A stretch of DNA of 64,000 nt from Dietzia sp032248695 (GTDB taxonomy: Bacteria > Actinomycetota > Actinomycetes > Mycobacteriales > Mycobacteriaceae). Where the stretch lies: assembly GCF_032248695.1 (NCBI RefSeq), contig NZ_JAVHXC010000002.1, positions 372,001-436,000 of the forward strand. The letters are read 5' to 3'. The notes below the pieces were generated by a model. The model made no database searches, was not told where the DNA came from, and saw only the letters and a list, made by a program, of their open reading frames with translations. Position 1 is the stretch's first letter; every line of letters starts with the position of its first letter. Made by a program: the position numbers and the translations under genes. Below, one piece after another: positions 42,204-50,630 of the stretch.

Positions 42204-43142
42204 ATGCGACACGAACCGACCCGCCGGGTGCTCTCCGTGGTGCGAGCGCTCGCCACCGACGGACCTCCCCTGCCCCTGGCGGAGATCGCGCGGCTCACCG
42301 GGGCGAGTCGGTCCACGCTGCACGCCGTGATCGCGGAGATGGACGCGCAGGGCTGGGCGGAGAAGACGGGCGGCGGGTGGCGGGCCGGCCCGGAGCTGCG
42401 CGCGGTGGGCACGGCGCTCGCCGGTGAGGTCGATCTGGTCCGGGCCGCCCGCCAACCGCTCGAGACGCTCGCGGACGCCACCGGGATCGCGGGGGTGGTC
42501 TTCGAGGTCCGGGACGGCATGGCCGAGGTCGTCGACTCGGTCGGCGCCGGCATGCGCACCGCGTCGCGCGAGGTCATGCCCGTCGGACACGTGGTCCCCG
42601 TGCGCGCCCCCTTCGCCCGCGAGCTGGCCGCGCGCATGCCCCTGACCGAGCAGCGTCGGTGGCTGGCCGGGGCCACGGGACTCACCCCGGCGGCGCGCGA
42701 CCGCCTCGAGGTGGTGCTGCCGCAGATCGCGCGCCGCGGCTGGTCGATCGAGCGGCTCACCCCCGCCCGCCGCGAGCTGCTGCGGATGGCCGACTCGCTG
42801 GAGACCTCGGGCATCGGCGCGCTGGTCCGCGACCGGGTGTCCGAGCTGTTCGTCGAACTGTCGGAGATCGACGTCACCGACGCCGAGCTCGACGCGACCG
42901 CGGACCTCTCCGTCGCCTCGATCGCCGCGCCCGTGCTCCGGGCCGACGGGCGGGCCGTGGGATCCGTGGCGGTCGCCCCGGGCCGGCGCATGACGGGCCG
43001 CGCCGTCGCCCGCGCCGTGGAGGCCGTCACCGGGTGCGCGGACGCGGTGTCCGCGCGCCTCGCCTCGGGCCCGCCGACGCCGCGCACGGCCGGCCTGCCC
43101 GACCACCTGGTGCACCCGGCGCACGCGGCGCGCCACCCCTGA
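42204..43142 (+). CDS. IclR family transcriptional regulator
   Basis: The protein has 312 residues. The N-terminal winged helix reads TRRVLSVVRALATDGPPLPLAEIARLTGASRSTLHAVI; the C-terminal effector domain reads LETLADATGIAGVVFEVRDG, MPVGHVVPVRAPFARELAAR and SIAAPVLRADGRAVGSVAVA. ATG 42204 is preferred over the upstream 42153 because of the TAGGAT hexamer seven bases before it. It is divergent from cysD but may instead regulate itself or the alcohol oxidation genes downstream. Effector unknown. Confidence 0.82.
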   Translation: MRHEPTRRVLSVVRALATDGPPLPLAEIARLTGASRSTLHAVIAEMDAQGWAEKTGGGWRAGPELRAVGTALAGEVDLVRAARQPLETLADATGIAGVVFEVRDGMAEVVDSVGAGMRTASREVMPVGHVVPVRAPFARELAARMPLTEQRRWLAGATGLTPAARDRLEVVLPQIARRGWSIERLTPARRELLRMADSLETSGIGALVRDRVSELFVELSEIDVTDAELDATADLSVASIAAPVLRADGRAVGSVAVAPGRRMTGRAVARAVEAVTGCADAVSARLASGPPTPRTAGLPDHLVHPAHAARHP

Positions 43143-43218
43143 CCCGCGACGCGCGGTGGCCCCGGCGGCGCGCCCGTATGGTGTAGATCACATCCCTCGC
43201 GCGCTCCCGGAGGTGCCC

Positions 43219-44916
43219 GTGCCCGACATCATCCGTCCGTCCGCCGCGCCCTCCGGCCCCCTCCCCCCGGCCGCACCCTCCGCGTCGACCGCGGACCCGC
43301 TGGGCCTGGCGTGGCGCCGGTCGGAGCTGAGCGGGCTGACGCCGCGGAGCGCACGTCCGGGGGCGCCCGACCCGCGTGCCTCGCGCTCCCACCGCCTGGC
43401 CGAGGCGGCGCGCCCGGTGATGGACGGCCTCGACGCGGTCCTGCGGGACACCGGCGCCACCCTCCTGCTGGCCGACCGCGAGGGCCGGGTCATCCGCACC
43501 GTCCGCGACCACGCGCGGATCTCCCGCATGCTCCTGCGGCGCGGTGTCGACGACGGCGCGACGCTCACCGAGGAGACGGTCGGCAACAACGGCATCGGCA
43601 CCGCCCTCGAGACCCGCGCCGGGGTCTTCATCCACGGCGAGCAGCACTTCGCGGAACTGTTGCGCGATTTCGTCTGCTACGGGCACCCGATCATCGACCC
43701 GCTCACCCGGAGGCTGGTCGGGGCGGTCAACCTCACCGGCATGAGCGCGGACGCCTCGCACCTGTTCGCCCCGTTCGTCCGCAAGATCGTCGCGGACATC
43801 GAAGCCCGCTACGTCGACACCGCCCGCGCCGACGACCGTGAACTCTGGCGCCGGTTCGTCGAACGCACCCGCTCCGGCGACGCGGCGACCTGCGCGTTCG
43901 GCGACGAGGTGGTGCTGGCGTCGCACTCGAGCCTCGAGCGGCTCGACTCCACGGACCTCGTGACGCTGCGGCGCCTCGTCGAGCGGGACGAGGTGGGCGA
44001 CGTCGTGGAACTGTCCGTGGGTCCGGTGGGCGTGCTCGCCAGCCGGGTGGGGCGCCGTGCCCACCTGCTGGACCTGACGTTCCCCGACGCCCCCGGGCCC
44101 ACGCCCCGCGCCGCGCGGGTGGTCGACGCCGCGGCCCGCGGGCTCGACGCGGGACCGGGCCGGAACGCCCCGGTGGCGACGGTGGTGCGGGGCCACGCCG
44201 TGGTGGGACCGTCCGGGTCGGGGAGGTCGACGACGGCGAGGTCGATCGCCGGCCCACGGGCCCGCCATGTCCGACTCGCGGAATCCGATGACGCCACCTC
44301 CGCGTGGCGGGAACTCGCACTGCCCGCCCTCCGTGATCTGTCCGGGCCCGTCATCCTGGACGACATCGACCTGTTGGCCGACGCCGATCTGCGGAGGTTG
44401 GCGGCGCGCCTGCAGTCCGCCGCGGACCACCTCGTCGTCGTCACCGGACTCGACGACCCGCGCCCCGCGGTGAGGGCGGTCATCGACACGTGCGACCGAC
44501 GCACCGCCGTCCGGCCCCTGCACGAACGCGGCGCCGAGGGCGGCGAGATCGTGCGCGCCATGGTCGCCGACCTCGCCGCGCGGCGCGGCACGCCACCCCC
44601 CACGGTGACGGCGCGGTTCGTCGAGGCGGCCTGCGTGCTCGACCTGCCGAACGGACTGGTGACGCTGCGCTCGGTCCTCGGGGACTGCCTGGACCGGCTC
44701 GACCAGCGGGGATCAGGGCGCCTCGACGTGGACGCGCTGCCGTCACGGTCCCGCGCGGCGCGGCCACCCCGGCCCGGCGAGCTGGCCCGCGGGGAGTACG
44801 ACGCGATCGTCGCGGCCCTCGCCGAGTGCGACGGCGTGCGCTCCCGGGCGGCCCGGCGCCTGGGGATCAGCCGCACCACGCTGTACGCCCGCATGCGGGA
44901 GTTCGGGCTGTCCTGA
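43219..44916 (+). CDS. AcoR-like GAF/AAA/Fis-type activator
   Basis: The protein has 565 residues. A GAF region (~70-200) reads ATLLLADREGRVIRT, TEETVGNNGIGTALETRAGV and FCYGHPIIDP-like VCYGHPIIDPLTRRLVG. A reduced AAA module (~325-500) has Walker A GPSGSGRST and Walker B PVILDDIDLL. A Fis-type HTH ends it (AARRLGISRTTLYARMREFGL). The GAFTGA loop that contacts sigma-54 is absent, fitting actinobacteria, which lack sigma-54. Relatives activate acetoin or alcohol oxidation genes, and ALDH and ADH follow directly. GTG 43219 has GGAGG five bases upstream. Confidence 0.82.
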   Translation: MPDIIRPSAAPSGPLPPAAPSASTADPLGLAWRRSELSGLTPRSARPGAPDPRASRSHRLAEAARPVMDGLDAVLRDTGATLLLADREGRVIRTVRDHARISRMLLRRGVDDGATLTEETVGNNGIGTALETRAGVFIHGEQHFAELLRDFVCYGHPIIDPLTRRLVGAVNLTGMSADASHLFAPFVRKIVADIEARYVDTARADDRELWRRFVERTRSGDAATCAFGDEVVLASHSSLERLDSTDLVTLRRLVERDEVGDVVELSVGPVGVLASRVGRRAHLLDLTFPDAPGPTPRAARVVDAAARGLDAGPGRNAPVATVVRGHAVVGPSGSGRSTTARSIAGPRARHVRLAESDDATSAWRELALPALRDLSGPVILDDIDLLADADLRRLAARLQSAADHLVVVTGLDDPRPAVRAVIDTCDRRTAVRPLHERGAEGGEIVRAMVADLAARRGTPPPTVTARFVEAACVLDLPNGLVTLRSVLGDCLDRLDQRGSGRLDVDALPSRSRAARPPRPGELARGEYDAIVAALAECDGVRSRAARRLGISRTTLYARMREFGLS

Positions 44917-45024
44917 CGCCCCCGCCGCATCGACCGTGGCGGCCGTGGCGGTCTTGACGGTCGTGTCCACGCGGCTGTCCAGAATCTGAACACCTCGGGG
45001 CCTCCGCCCGACCTCAGGATGGGT

Positions 45025-45040
45025 TGTGACCGGCCTCACA
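45025..45040. promoter_or_regulatory. CRP/GlxR-like site upstream of the aldehyde dehydrogenase
   Basis: TGTGA-CCGGCC-TCACA is a perfect symmetrical CRP-type box, compatible with the GlxR consensus of corynebacteria. It is centred about 38 bases before the ALDH start codon. Upstream, GTGTCC (44964-44969) and GAACAC (44987-44992) flank a region where the AcoR-like activator could bind. Confidence 0.6.
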
Positions 45041-45070
45041 GATGAGGCGGTCGGATCTTCGGAGGTAGAC

Positions 45071-46600
45071 ATGACCGGCACACTCTCCCGCGACACCGAC
45101 TCCACCGCGCACGTCGACGAGCGCCTGGGGGCCGAGGCCCGCGAGTTCCTCGCCCGCCCCCACCGCCTGCTCATCGGCGGCCAGTGGGTCGACGCCGCCG
45201 ACGGCCGCACCTTCGCCACCCACGACCCCGCCACCGGCGCCGAGATCACCCGCGTCGCCCACGGTGGGCCCGAGGACGTCGACCGCGCCGTGGCCGCCGC
45301 CCGCCGCACGTTCGACGACGGCGCCTGGGCCACCATGAAGCCGCGCGAGCGCGAGCAGATCCTCTGGCGCATCGGCGACCTGCTGGACGCCAAGGCCGAA
45401 CTGTTCGGGCAGATCGAGGCCCTCGACAACGGCAAGTCCGTCGCGATCGCCACGGCCGTCGACGTGGCCTGGGCCGCCGACGTGTTCCGCTACTACGCCG
45501 GCTGGGCCACCAAGATCGAGGGCTCCACCGTCCCCGTTTCCATGCCGTTCGCCGGCGACAAGCAGTTCCACGCCTACACCCAGCGCGTCCCCGTGGGCGT
45601 GTGCGGGCAGATCATCCCCTGGAACTTCCCGCTGCTCATGGCCGCCTGGAAGCTCGGCCCCGCCCTGGCCACCGGCAACACCCTCGTCCTCAAGCCGGCC
45701 GAGCAGACCCCGCTCACCGCCCTGCTGCTCGGCGAGATCTGCCAGGAGGCCGGCGTGCCCGACGGCGTGGTCAACATCATCACCGGCTTCGGCGACGCCG
45801 GCGCCGCGATCTCCGCCCACGACGACGTGGACAAGGTCGCCTTCACCGGCTCCACCGAGGTCGGCAAGCTCATCGTGGACGCCGCCAAGGGCAACCTCAA
45901 GAAGGTGTCGCTCGAGCTGGGCGGCAAGAGCGCCAACATCGTCTTCGCCGACTGCGACTGGGACGCCGCCGTCGCCGGCTCCGTCGCCGCGTGGATGTTC
46001 AACCACGGCCAGGCGTGCACCGCCGGCACGCGCCTCTACGTGGAGGACTCGATCTACGACGAGTTCACCCAGGCGGTCGCCGACGCCGCCGCGCAGGCCC
46101 CCATCGGCCACGGGCTCGACCCCGACACCGTGCTCGGGCCGGTGGTGGACCAGGACCAGTTCGACAAGGTCTCCTACTACCTGCGGGCCGGCATCGAGGA
46201 CGGCGGCCGGGCGCTGACCGGCGGCGCCCGCCACGGTGACACCGGATACTTCATCCAGCCCACCGTCTTCGTGGACGTCAAGCCCGAGGACCGCGTCGTG
46301 CGCGAGGAGATCTTCGGCCCCGTCGTGGCCGCCCTGCGGTTCTCCGACGTCGACGACGCCGTCCGCCAGGCCAACGACTCCGTGTACGGCCTCGCCGCCG
46401 GCGTCTGGACCAAGGACCTGTCCAAGGCACACCACGTGGCCAGCCGCCTCCAGGCCGGATCCGTGTGGGTCAACCAGTACAACGGCTTCGACACCGCCAT
46501 GCCGTTCGGCGGGTTCAAGCAGTCCGGCTGGGGCCGCGAACTCGGCGCCGGCGCCCTGGACCTGTACACCCAGACCCGCTCGGTCAACATCCAGCTCTGA
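45071..46600 (+). CDS. NAD-dependent aldehyde dehydrogenase
   Basis: The protein has 509 residues. IIPWNFPLLMAAWKLGPAL (substrate tunnel), KPAEQTPLTAL, FTGSTEVGK, the general base in SLELGGKSANIVF and the catalytic Cys in NHGQACTAGTRL are intact, as is EEIFGPVV. It oxidises an aldehyde to the acid, and the substrate is probably the product of the alcohol dehydrogenase that follows. ATG 45071 follows GGAGGTAGAC. Controlled by the AcoR-like protein upstream and a CRP-type box, by inference. Confidence 0.93.
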   Translation: MTGTLSRDTDSTAHVDERLGAEAREFLARPHRLLIGGQWVDAADGRTFATHDPATGAEITRVAHGGPEDVDRAVAAARRTFDDGAWATMKPREREQILWRIGDLLDAKAELFGQIEALDNGKSVAIATAVDVAWAADVFRYYAGWATKIEGSTVPVSMPFAGDKQFHAYTQRVPVGVCGQIIPWNFPLLMAAWKLGPALATGNTLVLKPAEQTPLTALLLGEICQEAGVPDGVVNIITGFGDAGAAISAHDDVDKVAFTGSTEVGKLIVDAAKGNLKKVSLELGGKSANIVFADCDWDAAVAGSVAAWMFNHGQACTAGTRLYVEDSIYDEFTQAVADAAAQAPIGHGLDPDTVLGPVVDQDQFDKVSYYLRAGIEDGGRALTGGARHGDTGYFIQPTVFVDVKPEDRVVREEIFGPVVAALRFSDVDDAVRQANDSVYGLAAGVWTKDLSKAHHVASRLQAGSVWVNQYNGFDTAMPFGGFKQSGWGRELGAGALDLYTQTRSVNIQL

Positions 46601-46626
46601 CGCGACCGGCCCACCCAGACCGGGAC

Positions 46627-46659
46627 CCGGCGTCCCCGTGACCACTCCGGGGACGCCGG
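46627..46659 (+). terminator. Hairpin between ALDH and ADH genes
   Basis: CCGGCGTCCCCG (46627-46638) and its complement (46648-46659) with a 9-base loop. It lies inside the presumed operon, so it may attenuate transcription or stabilise the ALDH message end. Confidence 0.65.
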
Positions 46660-46711
46660 AGTCCCCCCTCTCCACCGCACCCTGCGCCCGCCCCTCGAAA
46701 GGACCACCACC

Positions 46712-47824
46712 GTGAAGACCAAGGCCGCCGTACTGTTCGACACCCACAAGCCGTTCGAGATCATCGAGCTCGACCTGGACGACCCCGGCCCCGGCGAGGT
46801 CCTCATCAAGTACACGGCCGCCGGCCTGTGCCACTCGGACCTACACCTGTCCGACGGCTCGCTGCCGCCCCGCTTCCCCATCGTGGGTGGCCACGAGGGC
46901 GCCGGCGTCATCGAGGCCGTCGGCGAGGGCGTCACCAAGGTCAAGCCCGGCGACCACGTCGTGTGCTCGTTCATCCCCAACTGCGGCGTGTGCCGCTACT
47001 GCTCCACCGGGCGCCAGAACCTGTGCGACATGGGCGCGACCATCCTCGACGGACACATGCCCGACGGCACCTTCCGCTTCCACTCGGGCGGCCAGGACTT
47101 CGGCGCCATGTGCATGCTCGGCACCTTCTCCGAACGGTCGGTCATCTCGCAGCACTCGGTGGTCAAGGTCGACGACTGGCTGCCGCTCGACAAGGCCGTG
47201 CTCGTGGGCTGCGGCGTGCCGTCCGGCTGGGGCACCTCGGTCTACGCCGGCGGCGTGCGCCAGGGCGACACCGTGGTGATCTACGGCATCGGCGGCCTGG
47301 GCATCAACGCCGTGCAGGGTGCGGTCCACTCCGGGGCGCGCCACGTCGTGGTGGTGGACCCCGTCCAGTTCAAGCGGGACGAGGCGCTGAGGTTCGGCGC
47401 CACCCACGCCTTCGCGAGCGCGGCCGAGGCCCACGCCGAGGTCGAGAAGCTCACCTGGGGTCAGATGGCCGACCAGGCGCTGATCCTCGTGGGCACCGTT
47501 GAGGAGCAGGTCGTCTCCGACGCGTTCGACGTGATCGGCAAGGGCGGCCGGGTGGTCATCACCGGCCTGGGCAACATGACCGACAAGACCGTGCAGGTCA
47601 GCGGCACCATGATGGCCCTGTTCGGCAAGACCATCACGGGCACGCTCTTCGGCTCCGCCAACCCGCAGTACGACATCGTCAAGCTCCTGCGCCTGTACGA
47701 CGAGGGCAAGCTCAAGCTCGACGAGCTCATCACCACCACGTACACGCTCGACCAGGTCAACGACGGCTACCGGGATCTGCAGGACGGGAAGATCATGCGC
47801 GGCGTGATCATCCACGACACCTGA
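46712..47824 (+). CDS. NDMA-dependent (nicotinoprotein-type) alcohol dehydrogenase
   Basis: The protein has 370 residues and is in the zinc MDR family. Catalytic zinc ligands are in AAGLCHSDLHLSDG and GGHEGAGVIE; structural zinc cysteines are in CSFIPNCGVCRYCSTGRQNLCD. Nucleotide loop: VVIYGIGGLGINAVQGA. DMGATILDGHMPDGTFRF and MCMLGTFSE are typical of actinobacterial NDMA-dependent methanol/alcohol dehydrogenases, which keep a tightly bound NAD and pass electrons to an unknown acceptor. GTG 46712 follows GAAAGGACCACC. It forms an oxidation pathway with the ALDH. Confidence 0.92.
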   Translation: MKTKAAVLFDTHKPFEIIELDLDDPGPGEVLIKYTAAGLCHSDLHLSDGSLPPRFPIVGGHEGAGVIEAVGEGVTKVKPGDHVVCSFIPNCGVCRYCSTGRQNLCDMGATILDGHMPDGTFRFHSGGQDFGAMCMLGTFSERSVISQHSVVKVDDWLPLDKAVLVGCGVPSGWGTSVYAGGVRQGDTVVIYGIGGLGINAVQGAVHSGARHVVVVDPVQFKRDEALRFGATHAFASAAEAHAEVEKLTWGQMADQALILVGTVEEQVVSDAFDVIGKGGRVVITGLGNMTDKTVQVSGTMMALFGKTITGTLFGSANPQYDIVKLLRLYDEGKLKLDELITTTYTLDQVNDGYRDLQDGKIMRGVIIHDT

Positions 47825-47909
47825 TCCGGCCGTAGGCCCACAGACCGGAGTCGGCCGGGCCGGGCGGGACGGCGCCCCCGCCCTCCCCCTCCGACCGACT
47901 CCTCCCCCC

Positions 47910-47946
47910 GACGCGCGTCGCCCTCCCCCCTGGGCGGCGCGCGTCG
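47910..47946. terminator. Hairpin after the alcohol dehydrogenase
   Basis: CGACGCGCGTCGCCC (47910-47924) and GGGCGGCGCGCGTCG (47932-47946) pair with one mismatch around a short C-rich loop, 86 bases past the stop. Confidence 0.6.
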
Positions 47947-47959
47947 CTCATTTCGGCGA

Positions 47960-48131
47960 CAGCCGCTCCCGCCGATGGCGTCCCGCCCCCGCCCCTGCCC
48001 GCCACATCCGCAGCCGCCCCCGCCGATGGCGTCTCGCCCCCGCCCCTGCCCGCCACATCCGCAGCCGCCCCCGCCGATGGCGTCTCGCCCGCACCGCGGT
48101 GCGCGCCAGACGCCATCGGCGGGGGCGGCTG
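47960..48131. repeat. Cluster of interspersed palindromic elements
   Basis: The gap 47825-48192 has three direct arms (CAGCCGCTCCCGCCG or CAGCCGCCCCCGCCG then ATGGCGTCTCGCC) separated by an identical C-rich 34-base spacer. One inverted arm (GCCAGACGCCATCGGCGG then GGCGGCTG) closes the last hairpin. Nothing coding is seen; it lies between convergent genes. Confidence 0.82.
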
Positions 48132-48192
48132 TGTTCATGCCCTCGGCGGAGTCCCGGTTCGCCCCGCACGCGCTGCCCTGCAGGGCCCGCCG

Positions 48193-49092
48193 TCAGGGCG
48201 TGGGCGCACCGCCGGTCACCGAGAGGGTGTTGCCGGTCGTGTACGAGGACTCCTCCGAGGCCAGGTAGACGTACGCGCCGGCCATCTCGACCGGCTGGCC
48301 GGGGCGGCCGAGAGGGTTCTTCTGACCGAAGTACGGCAGCTTCTCGGGCTTCTGCCCGCCGGTCACCTGCAGCGCCGTCCAGAACGGGCCGGGCGCCACC
48401 GCGTTCACGCGGATCCCCCGCGGCGCGAGTTGCTGCGCGAGCGCCTTGGACATGGTGTTCACCGCCGCGCGGGAGGTGGCGTAGTCCACCAGGCCCGGGG
48501 ACGGGGTGTACGCCTGTACCGACGAGGTGAAGATGACGCTCGCGCCCGGCTGCAGATGACCAAGTGCCTCCTGCATCATCCAGAACGGCGCCGAGATGTT
48601 GACGTTCATCGTCTCCGCCCACTGCTCGGAGCTGAGGTCCTCGAGGTTCTCGACGTACGTCTGCCGGGCGGCGTTGAGCACCAGCACGTCGATCCCGCCG
48701 AGTCCGGCCACGGCGTCGCGGACGATCCCCCGCGCCACCTGCTCGTCGCCGACATCGCCGGGCAGCAGGACGCAGGTGCGGCCCGCCTCACGGACCAGTC
48801 GGGCGACCTCGTCGGCGTCGGACTGCTCGGACGGGAGGTAGCCGATCGCCACGTCGGCGCCTTCGCGGGCGTAGGCGATCGCCACCGCGCGGCCGATCCC
48901 CGAGTCGCCGCCGGTGATGAGCGCGCGGCGGCCGGTGAGTCTTCCGTGGCCGACGTAGGAGGTCTCGCCGTGATCGGCGGGCGGCTCCAGCTCGGAGGCC
49001 AGCCCCGGTACGGGCTGCGACTGCAGGGGGATGTCGACCTCGTATTTGGTGGTGGGGTCGATGAGCGGCTGGGCGTTCGGATCGGTGGTCAC
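48193..49092 (-). CDS. Short-chain dehydrogenase (general-stress type)
   Basis: The protein has 299 residues. The N-terminal extension QPLIDPTTKYEVDIPLQSQPVPGLASELEPPADHGE and GRLTGRRALITGGDSGIGRAVAIAYAREGADV place it with the YhdF/GSP39-like SDRs often induced by stress. The catalytic region is SSVQAYTPSPGLVDYATSRAAV with Tyr but Ser-Arg where a Lys is usual; the active-site Lys may be elsewhere or missing. GTG 49092 follows GGAGG. Confidence 0.8.
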   Translation of the reverse strand: MTTDPNAQPLIDPTTKYEVDIPLQSQPVPGLASELEPPADHGETSYVGHGRLTGRRALITGGDSGIGRAVAIAYAREGADVAIGYLPSEQSDADEVARLVREAGRTCVLLPGDVGDEQVARGIVRDAVAGLGGIDVLVLNAARQTYVENLEDLSSEQWAETMNVNISAPFWMMQEALGHLQPGASVIFTSSVQAYTPSPGLVDYATSRAAVNTMSKALAQQLAPRGIRVNAVAPGPFWTALQVTGGQKPEKLPYFGQKNPLGRPGQPVEMAGAYVYLASEESSYTTGNTLSVTGGAPTP

Positions 49093-49210
49093 GGCAGGCC
49101 TCCTGGGTCGTCGGGATTCCGACCGTACGCGCCCCGTCCGGATGCGACCTCGCCACGAATCACCGACACTGCGGAGGACCGCAGACTTCCCTCGAGACGA
49201 AGGAGCAAGC

Positions 49211-49435
49211 ATGCCCCGTTACCGCGTGATTGACCCCGACCAGAACGTGATCGACGAGAAGGAGTTCGCTGACGACACCAAGGCGTACGACTGGTTCAAG
49301 ACGGTCGAGGTCCCGGACGACGCGCTCGGGTACGCCATGGAGGTCGACATGGACGGCAAGTGGACCCGCTTCGAGATCAACGACGGCGGCACCAACACCT
49401 CCCCCGCCGCCGACGAGGGCACCGGCACTCCCTGA
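49211..49435 (+). CDS. Small acidic hypothetical protein
   Basis: The protein has 74 residues. ATG 49211 follows GAAGGAGCAAGC, a strong ribosome site. MPRYRVIDPDQNVIDEKEF, KAYDWFKTVEVPDDALGYAME and DMDGKWTRFEIND look like a compact alpha/beta protein; the tail is Thr/Gly/Ala-rich. I do not recognise a family. Divergent from the stress-type SDR with 118 bases between starts, so co-regulation is possible. Confidence 0.65.
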   Translation: MPRYRVIDPDQNVIDEKEFADDTKAYDWFKTVEVPDDALGYAMEVDMDGKWTRFEINDGGTNTSPAADEGTGTP

Positions 49436-49477
49436 TCCGAGACCCTGCACAACGGGCAGTCGGCCCGTCCAGCACAC

Positions 49478-49547
49478 AATCCGCTACTCCGCCGGCGGAT
49501 CCGCTACCTCCACGGGAGTAGCGGATTCCGAGGCGGAGTAGCGGATT
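49478..49547. repeat. Four-copy AGTAGCGGAT palindrome between convergent genes
   Basis: AATCCGCTACTCCGCC (49478-49493) and its exact complement (49532-49547) enclose a second, imperfect pair (ATCCGCTACCTCC at 49499 and GGAGTAGCGGATT at 49515). The GTAGCGGAT core therefore occurs four times, two in each orientation. It may be a bidirectional terminator or a protein-binding cluster. Confidence 0.65.
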
Positions 49548-49567
49548 TCGGAGGGCCCGGCCCGGCC

Positions 49568-50356
49568 TCACCCGTTGACCAGTCCCCCGTCCACGATGAG
49601 GTTCTGCCCGGTCACCGCACGCGCCCACGGGGAGGCGAAGAACAGCACGGCGTCGGCGAGCTCGGCCGGGGTGATCGCACGCCGCAGTGGGGTCCCGGAG
49701 GCGATGAGGTCGAACACCTCGGCGGGTGTGGCGGCGCTGGCGTCGGTGGTCTGGAGGAGTCCGCCGGAGACCATGTTCACCGTGATGCCGTCGGGTCCGA
49801 GGTCGGCGGCGAGGGTCCGGGTCAGGGACAGCGCGGCGGCCTTGGCGGCGGTGTAGTCGTGGTACGGCACGACGGGGTGCTGGAACAGGTTGGTGCCGAT
49901 GTTCACGATCCGTCCGGAGCCGGCCTCCCGCATTCCCGGCAGCGTGGCCTGGGTGGTGGCGAGCGTGGCCTTGACGGCTCCGCGCAACTGGGCGTCGAAA
50001 TCGCCCCAGGTCAGCGCGTCGGGGCGGGGGCGGGCGTCGCCGTTGAACGAGAAGTCGACGAGCGCGTTGTTGATGACCGTGGTGACGGGGGCGCCGAAGT
50101 GGGCGCGCGCGGCGTCGACGAGGGCGCGCACCTGGTCGTCGTCGGTGACATCGGCGCGGAGGGCGATGGTCCGGTCGGTGCCGAGTTCGCGGACGAGGTC
50201 GTCGGCGGCGGCCTCGCTGCGGTGATAGTTGACGACGACGAGAGCGCCTTCGCGGGAGAAGGCGCGACTGATGTCTGCACCGAGTCCGCGGGCTCCGCCG
50301 GTGACCAGGACGACCTGCTCGTCGATTCGCACACTGTGTCCGCTGTTCACTGCCAC
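49568..50356 (-). CDS. TPP-riboswitch-associated short-chain dehydrogenase
   Basis: The protein has 262 residues and is a FabG-like SDR: VVLVTGGARGLGADISRAF, INNALVDF, GRIVNIGTNLF, YHDYTAAKAAALSLTR (Tyr-x3-Lys) and FFASPWARAVTGQNLIVDGG. The start is GTG 50356 or GTG 50350; a GGGAAG lies just upstream of both. A TPP riboswitch on the same strand ends 118 bases upstream with no other gene between, so thiamine status should control it. From memory, comparative-genomics work listed a THI-element-regulated oxidoreductase called oarX. The reaction is unknown. Confidence 0.8.
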   Translation of the reverse strand: MAVNSGHSVRIDEQVVLVTGGARGLGADISRAFSREGALVVVNYHRSEAAADDLVRELGTDRTIALRADVTDDDQVRALVDAARAHFGAPVTTVINNALVDFSFNGDARPRPDALTWGDFDAQLRGAVKATLATTQATLPGMREAGSGRIVNIGTNLFQHPVVPYHDYTAAKAAALSLTRTLAADLGPDGITVNMVSGGLLQTTDASAATPAEVFDLIASGTPLRRAITPAELADAVLFFASPWARAVTGQNLIVDGGLVNG

Positions 50357-50473
50357 TCACTTCCCGGTGGTCCCGGCGAGGGTGACGATGTGGCTCCGCT
50401 CGTCGACCACGCCGGTGCGCGGTGGTCGGGCGGCGGCGCCACGACCCGCGGTGACGGGCGGTGTGCGCCGTAT

Positions 50474-50554
50474 CGACATTCCTTCGCTGGAACTACCCAG
50501 ATCAGGTTCGACGGGTGTGATCTCAGCCGCCCGGATGGGCAGCACCCCGTGTCG
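50474..50554 (-). ncRNA. TPP (THI-box) riboswitch
   Basis: Reading the minus strand: P1 CGACA/TGTCG (50554-50550 with 50478-50474), then CGGGGTGC, GGCTGAGA, ACCCGTCGAACCTGATCTGG and GTAGTTCCAGCGAAGGAA. CTGAGA, the ACCTGATCTGG block and the GCGAAGGA end are the invariant thiamine-pyrophosphate-binding elements. The direction and position make the SDR at 49568-50356 the regulated gene. Established RNA family; the identification rests on the conserved core. Confidence 0.93.
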
Positions 50555-50630
50555 CCGACCACCTTAGATCACCGGGCGGGAGGACCAGGCGGCACCCGCA
50601 CTGATCTGTGGAGCGCGTGTCAGCGCGTGA

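Noticed and set aside
43027..46834. Minus-strand ORFs of 400-600 residues opposite the AcoR-like and ALDH genes
   Set aside because: No ribosome sites or family motifs; the plus-strand proteins are unambiguous.
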